A stretch of 15,118 bases of DNA from an uncultured Elusimicrobium sp. (lineage in GTDB: Bacteria > Elusimicrobiota > Elusimicrobia > Elusimicrobiales > Elusimicrobiaceae). The notes below the pieces were generated by a model. It did not search any database. It saw only the letters and a program-made list of their open reading frames with translations, and was not told the origin of the DNA. Below, piece by piece: positions 12,075 to 15,118 of this stretch (position 1 is the stretch's first letter; each line of letters opens with the position of its first letter). The position numbers and the translations under genes were made by a program. The stretch spans positions 1 through 15,118 of the forward strand of contig CACXHA010000104.1 in the NCBI GenBank assembly GCA_902767385.1, written 5' to 3'.

Positions 12075-12095
12075 AAAAAAATCAAGTATTTTTTT
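12075..12095. repeat. AT-only inverted repeat upstream of the ankyrin gene promoter
   Basis: AAAAAAAT (12075-12082) and ATTTTTTT (12088-12095) form a perfect 8-bp A/T stem with loop CAAGT. More T-tracts follow to about 12102. The tracts sit roughly 40-60 bp upstream of the predicted start of the ankyrin gene, where UP elements lie, so a bent or UP-like element is more likely than a terminator. Confidence 0.35.
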
Positions 12096-12134
12096 ATTTT
12101 TTGTATAAAACCTCCGCAAGACGTAACTTTTTGT

Positions 12135-12140
12135 TATAAT
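12135..12140 (+). promoter_or_regulatory. -10 box of the ankyrin-repeat gene
   Basis: A perfect TATAAT lies 19 nt before the chosen ATG at 12160. The transcript would start close to 12147, so the 5' leader would be only about 13 nt and begin with the Shine-Dalgarno GGAGG itself. No clear -35 is visible. Confidence 0.6.
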
Positions 12141-12159
12141 GTAGGTGGAGGAAATGAGC

Positions 12160-14070
12160 ATGAAAAAAACTGCATTCTTAATTGCTTTAACTGTTTCCGC
12201 ACTACCGTTAGTTGCACAGCAAGAACATTACGTCAACGGTATTGGCGGTGAAACCTTGGCCGAACGCAACGCGCGCCAAGCCCGTTTGGCTAACCAAGTA
12301 GCCCAAGAACAAGCCCAAGTTGATGACGGCATTTACCATGGTAAAGTGTTTGGGGCCGACCCGCAATCCTACTCTAGCAATACCTTGGGTAACCACACAG
12401 TGGCTAAAACCAAATATGTGTACGATACCTCTTTAATCCGCGCGATTAAAATCGGCGATGAAGACCGTGTACGCACACTGATTTACGCAAATGTAGATGT
12501 AAACGAACGCAACTACGCAAACCTTACCCCACTAACCGTAGCAGCCGAAAAAGGAAACCTCAACGTCGTTAAATATTTAGTACAAGCCGGGGCCGACGTC
12601 AACGCGTCCTCCCCTTTCGGTGTCACTCCGTTGGTGGCTGCTGCTGCCGCAGGAAATACAGATGTAGTTAATTATCTGCTAAGCAAAAGCGCTAACGCCG
12701 TTGTTAAAGATGACACCGGGAAGACCCCTCTTTTGTATGCATCCAACTTTGAAGATGAGAAAATGCTTTCTACGTTAGTGAAACGTTTCCCTGAAGCAAT
12801 CAATATGGCAGATGCCGCCGGGAACTCCCCGTTAATTTACGCGGCACAAAAAGGATATGATAAAAACGTAAAGGTCTTACTTGCTAACGGGGCCGATGTA
12901 AATTACCGCAATCCCGCTACCGGAGTAGGAGCCGTAGCTGCCGCAAGTGCCGAGGGACATGACCGCGTCATCCGCACGTTGACCAACAATAACGCCAATG
13001 TCAATGTAACCGATAATAGCGGGCGCACTCCTTTAGCGTATGCCGCTGAAAATGGACGAAACAGTGCCGTGCGGGCTTTACTTCAAGCCGGGGCCAATCC
13101 CAATACCGCCGATGCAAACGGCGTAACCCCGCTCATGCGCGCCGCCGCCAAAGGGCATGAAGACTGCGTGTCCACCTTGTTGCGTGACAAAAACATCAAT
13201 TTAGAACAAAAAGATTCCCAAGGTAAAACCGCTTTAATGTATAGCGCCTATGCTCCCAATGCCAGTGTAGCTACCGATTTGGTACGCCGGGGAGCTAACA
13301 TCAATGCTACTGATTTAAACGGGAACACCCCGCTTATTACCGCACTCTCTGTTCCCAATCAAGCAATGGCGAATTTCTTAGTAGAACAAGGAGCTGATAC
13401 AACCCGCGCCAATGTAAGCGGTGTGAATGCATTGCAAGCCGCCCAACAAACCTTGCCCGCCTCTGCCACCGCACGCGAAATTGCCGGCAAGGCAGACCAA
13501 GCTTACCAGGATGCGCTGCAGCAGGAAGCGGCCCGCCTGGCCACTGTGCGTGAGTTAGAAGCCCAACTTGCCCAAGATGAAGAACTGGTGCGCCAACTGC
13601 AGCAAAATAGCCGCTTGACGTTGGACGAAGCTTCCCAAGAAGCGCAGGACTACTATGAAGGTGCCATTGAAGAGGTAGAATTACTCAATGCGCACGTCGA
13701 CACTCAAGCCAGTGCCGCCCAACGAGAAGCGGCCGCCAACGCCGAAGATTTGCGCAATCAAGTCATCCAAGAACGTTCTATTTTAGAGGAAAGTGTAGCC
13801 AAACTCAAGGAAGATTCTCAAAAAGCGGCCCAAGCACAAGCCGAGGCCGAAAAGGCAAAACTAGAGCAAGCCGCCAAACAAGCGCAGGCGCAAGTGGAAC
13901 CTCAAGTAAAACAGATGACCGATGCAGTGGAACAACCGGTTACGCAAGTACGTTCCAAAGCGCGCAGCACGACTTCCAAGGCCCGCAAACAGGCCAAAAA
14001 GACTCAAGGTTCTATCCAAGCCGCTCAGACCTTGCAACCACGTTTGCGCACTATGTTTGATCCGCTTTAA
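12160..14070 (+). CDS. exported ankyrin-repeat protein with coiled-coil C-terminal region
   Basis: The 636-residue protein opens with a Sec signal peptide (MKKTAFLIALTVSALPLVAQ, probable cleavage around residues 19-21). After a Gln/Ala-rich link come about ten ankyrin repeats (about 88-445) with the usual G-TPL--AA--G----V--LL--GA--N pattern; the best are at 119-151, 219-251 and 286-318. Repeats 6 and 11 are degenerate. Residues of about 447-580 are a long Ala/Glu/Gln/Lys heptad-rich coiled coil, and the last 40 residues are strongly basic. The protein should act in the periplasm or at the cell surface, probably binding proteins. The ATG at 12160 is preferred over GTG 12145 and ATG 12154 because GGAGG (12147-12151) is 8 nt from it and the n-region MKK starts there. 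It is monocistronic, closed by a terminator. Confidence 0.9.
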   Translation: MKKTAFLIALTVSALPLVAQQEHYVNGIGGETLAERNARQARLANQVAQEQAQVDDGIYHGKVFGADPQSYSSNTLGNHTVAKTKYVYDTSLIRAIKIGDEDRVRTLIYANVDVNERNYANLTPLTVAAEKGNLNVVKYLVQAGADVNASSPFGVTPLVAAAAAGNTDVVNYLLSKSANAVVKDDTGKTPLLYASNFEDEKMLSTLVKRFPEAINMADAAGNSPLIYAAQKGYDKNVKVLLANGADVNYRNPATGVGAVAAASAEGHDRVIRTLTNNNANVNVTDNSGRTPLAYAAENGRNSAVRALLQAGANPNTADANGVTPLMRAAAKGHEDCVSTLLRDKNINLEQKDSQGKTALMYSAYAPNASVATDLVRRGANINATDLNGNTPLITALSVPNQAMANFLVEQGADTTRANVSGVNALQAAQQTLPASATAREIAGKADQAYQDALQQEAARLATVRELEAQLAQDEELVRQLQQNSRLTLDEASQEAQDYYEGAIEEVELLNAHVDTQASAAQREAAANAEDLRNQVIQERSILEESVAKLKEDSQKAAQAQAEAEKAKLEQAAKQAQAQVEPQVKQMTDAVEQPVTQVRSKARSTTSKARKQAKKTQGSIQAAQTLQPRLRTMFDPL

Positions 14071-14094
14071 TAAAAAGCGTTTCATGCTCGTTTT

Positions 14095-14124
14095 ATCCCC
14101 GGTTTTACGACCGGGGATTTTTTC
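14095..14124 (+). terminator. intrinsic terminator of the ankyrin-repeat gene
   Basis: ATCCCCGGT (14095-14103) and ACCGGGGAT (14110-14118) form a perfect 9-bp stem with a 6-nt loop, followed by a T-run to 14123. Confidence 0.92.
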
Positions 14125-14134
14125 TGTTTTTGTC

Positions 14135-14164
14135 TTGCCAAAGCAGCTCAATTTATTGTATAGT
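14135..14164 (+). promoter_or_regulatory. promoter of the DUF805 gene
   Basis: TTGCCA (14135-14140) and TATAGT (14159-14164) are 18 bp apart. This matches the feoB promoter in spacing and -35 sequence (TTGCCT). The start near 14171 gives a leader of about 27 nt carrying AAGGAGG. Confidence 0.7.
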
Positions 14165-14197
14165 GGTGGGGAAGTCAATTTTACTTAAGGAGGATGT

Positions 14198-14524
14198 ATG
14201 AACGTATTTAGCACGTATTTTATTGACCCCATCAAAAATCATTACCTTGATTTTGCTGGCAAAGCAACCCGCAAACAATTTTGGTTGTTTGTGTTGTTTA
14301 ACTTCTTAGTATTTTTAGTACTATCCATTATACTGGGATTTTTCGGCAAAGCCGGGGACATCTTGTACTTTGTATGTCAGTTGGCAGTTTTGTTGCCCTC
14401 TTTAGGGATTGCAGCACGCCGCTTACGCGACGGTGGTTTTAGCCCTTGGTTATTGCTGATTGGGTTAATCCCGGTACTAGGTTGGATCGTGTTGTTGGTT
14501 CTTTATTTAATGCCTAGCAAATAA
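14198..14524 (+). CDS. DUF805 family inner-membrane protein
   Basis: This 108-residue protein has the DUF805 layout (as in E. coli YhaH/YhaI). A short N-terminal segment with FAGKATRKQFW (residues 19-29, corresponding to the family's F-GRA-R-EFW) leads into three or four membrane helices (about 27-50, 54-72 and 83-105). The conserved RRLRDGGFSPW (74-84) lies between helices, where most relatives have RRLHD. The function of the family is unknown. The start is firm, with AAGGAGG (14187-14193) 4 nt upstream. It is monocistronic with its own promoter and a bidirectional terminator, and is convergent with the sirtuin gene. Confidence 0.92.
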   Translation: MNVFSTYFIDPIKNHYLDFAGKATRKQFWLFVLFNFLVFLVLSIILGFFGKAGDILYFVCQLAVLLPSLGIAARRLRDGGFSPWLLLIGLIPVLGWIVLLVLYLMPSK

Positions 14525-14537
14525 AAACGCTTTACGC

Positions 14538-14570
14538 AAAAAACCCCGGGAACTGACCCGGGGCTTTTTT
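14538..14570. terminator. bidirectional intrinsic terminator between DUF805 and sirtuin genes
   Basis: CCCCGGG (14544-14550) pairs with CCCGGGG (14557-14563) around a 6-nt loop. Six A residues precede (14538-14543) and six T residues follow (14565-14570), so it serves both convergent genes. Confidence 0.92.
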
Positions 14571-15118
14571 ATAAGTTCATTTCACGTATCAGTTGTGTGA
14601 AAAATTCACCTGCTTTAAGCGGAAAATACAAATCCGTAATCTGCCCGGTATATGCCGAAGAAGCCGGATTAATTTCCACAATTTTGGCCCCATGTTCTTT
14701 AGCCGCGTACGGCAAACTACAAGCCGGCATCACTTGCCCCGCTGTACCGATTACAAACATCAAATCCGTTTCTTGCGTGAGTTGCGCGGCCTGTTCATAC
14801 GCACGCGGGGGAATCCCTTCCCCGTAAAAAACAAAATCCGGCTTGAGCACCCCGCCGCACAGGCAGGTGGGGGGGAGTGTAGCTAAATCCACATCTTCCA
14901 AACGGTACTTACGCCCACAATGCAAACACGAAAGCGTGTGAATGGTACCATGAAACTCCGCCACATTTTTACTACCCGCACGCTGGTGCAAACCGTCAAT
15001 ATTTTGCGTGATAATTCCTTTTAACAAACCCTGCTTTTCCAGCGTGGCAAGCCCGCGGTGGGCCGCATTAGGGAGTGCCTCGTCCATATCACTAAAAAAT
15101 ATTTTTTGCATTTCCTGC
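14569..15118 (-). CDS. Sir2-family NAD-dependent protein deacylase (sirtuin), N-terminus outside the window
   Basis: About 182 codons of the C-terminal two thirds are visible. Sirtuin motifs are clear: ITQNIDGLHQRAG (NAD pocket), the catalytic His in EFHGT, a zinc ribbon of two cysteine pairs (SCLHC and TCLC), KPDFVFYGE, then the second Rossmann motif GTAGQVMPA and a KIVEINP strand. Sirtuins remove acyl groups from protein lysines with NAD+ as co-substrate, in the cytoplasm. The frame stays open to the window edge without a stop, and the expected N-terminal GAGIS...SGIPxFR part is missing. The ATG visible at 15111 is therefore internal, and the gene is cut by the boundary rather than truncated. 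It ends at the shared terminator. Confidence 0.93.
   Translation of the reverse strand, partial: QEMQKIFFSDMDEALPNAAHRGLATLEKQGLLKGIITQNIDGLHQRAGSKNVAEFHGTIHTLSCLHCGRKYRLEDVDLATLPPTCLCGGVLKPDFVFYGEGIPPRAYEQAAQLTQETDLMFVIGTAGQVMPACSLPYAAKEHGAKIVEINPASSAYTGQITDLYFPLKAGEFFTQLIREMNL

Noticed and set aside
12145..12159. GTG (12145) or ATG (12154) start for the ankyrin protein
   Set aside because: The GTG overlaps the Shine-Dalgarno site, and ATG 12154 is only 2 nt from GGAGG. ATG 12160 has 8-nt spacing and a proper signal-peptide n-region.
15100..15111. ATG at 15111 (minus) as the sirtuin start
   Set aside because: The frame continues upstream to the window edge and the NAD-binding N-terminal region would be missing, so this Met is internal.

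Overview
This is a compact bacterial segment of about 15.1 kb with no mobile elements, phage genes, CRISPR arrays or rRNA. Base composition is balanced and slightly AT-leaning, intergenic gaps are short, and Shine-Dalgarno sites and TATAAT-type -10 boxes are clear. A lipobox protein, a Sec-exported ankyrin protein and an iron transporter of the Feo type fit a diderm, anaerobic or fermentative bacterium. The mix (GYF-like acidic membrane protein, exported ankyrin/coiled-coil protein, PepT, FeoA-FeoB fusion, tiny 2[4Fe-4S] ferredoxin) reminds me of host-associated Elusimicrobiota. That placement is a guess from gene content, not a demonstrated assignment.

Left region (1-4952): a tRNA-Leu(GAG) gene runs off the left edge on the minus strand. 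Two paralogous EamA/DMT-type permeases follow on the plus strand. Each has a TATAAT box ending 6 nt before its ATG and no Shine-Dalgarno site, so both look leaderless. The second permease overlaps a HAD phosphatase by ATGA. That gene is followed 8 nt later by a stand-alone cyclodeaminase/cyclohydrolase (FTCD_C family) gene, which overlaps by ATGA a 520-residue alpha-helical protein built of about six degenerate ~80-residue repeats. This looks like one operon.

Middle region (5031-9677): a 921-residue protein has a GYF-like domain at the N terminus, then a coiled coil, a long acidic Pro/Glu/Gln-rich region with internal duplications, one membrane helix and a small C-terminal domain. A bidirectional terminator separates it from a convergent LEA-type lipoprotein gene. 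That gene is divergent from a peptidase T gene, which ends at a second bidirectional terminator.

Right region (9690-15118): a FeoA-FeoB fusion and a 56-residue ferredoxin are both on the minus strand, each with its own promoter and separated by a terminator. The gap at 11911-12159 holds hairpins and a possible tiny ORF that I cannot assign. Next on the plus strand come an exported ankyrin-repeat/coiled-coil protein and a DUF805 membrane protein. A minus-strand sirtuin gene, cut by the right edge, closes the window.

The best candidates for something undescribed are the solenoid protein with the adjacent GYF-like acidic membrane protein, the leaderless twin permeases, and the structured gap at 11968-12095.
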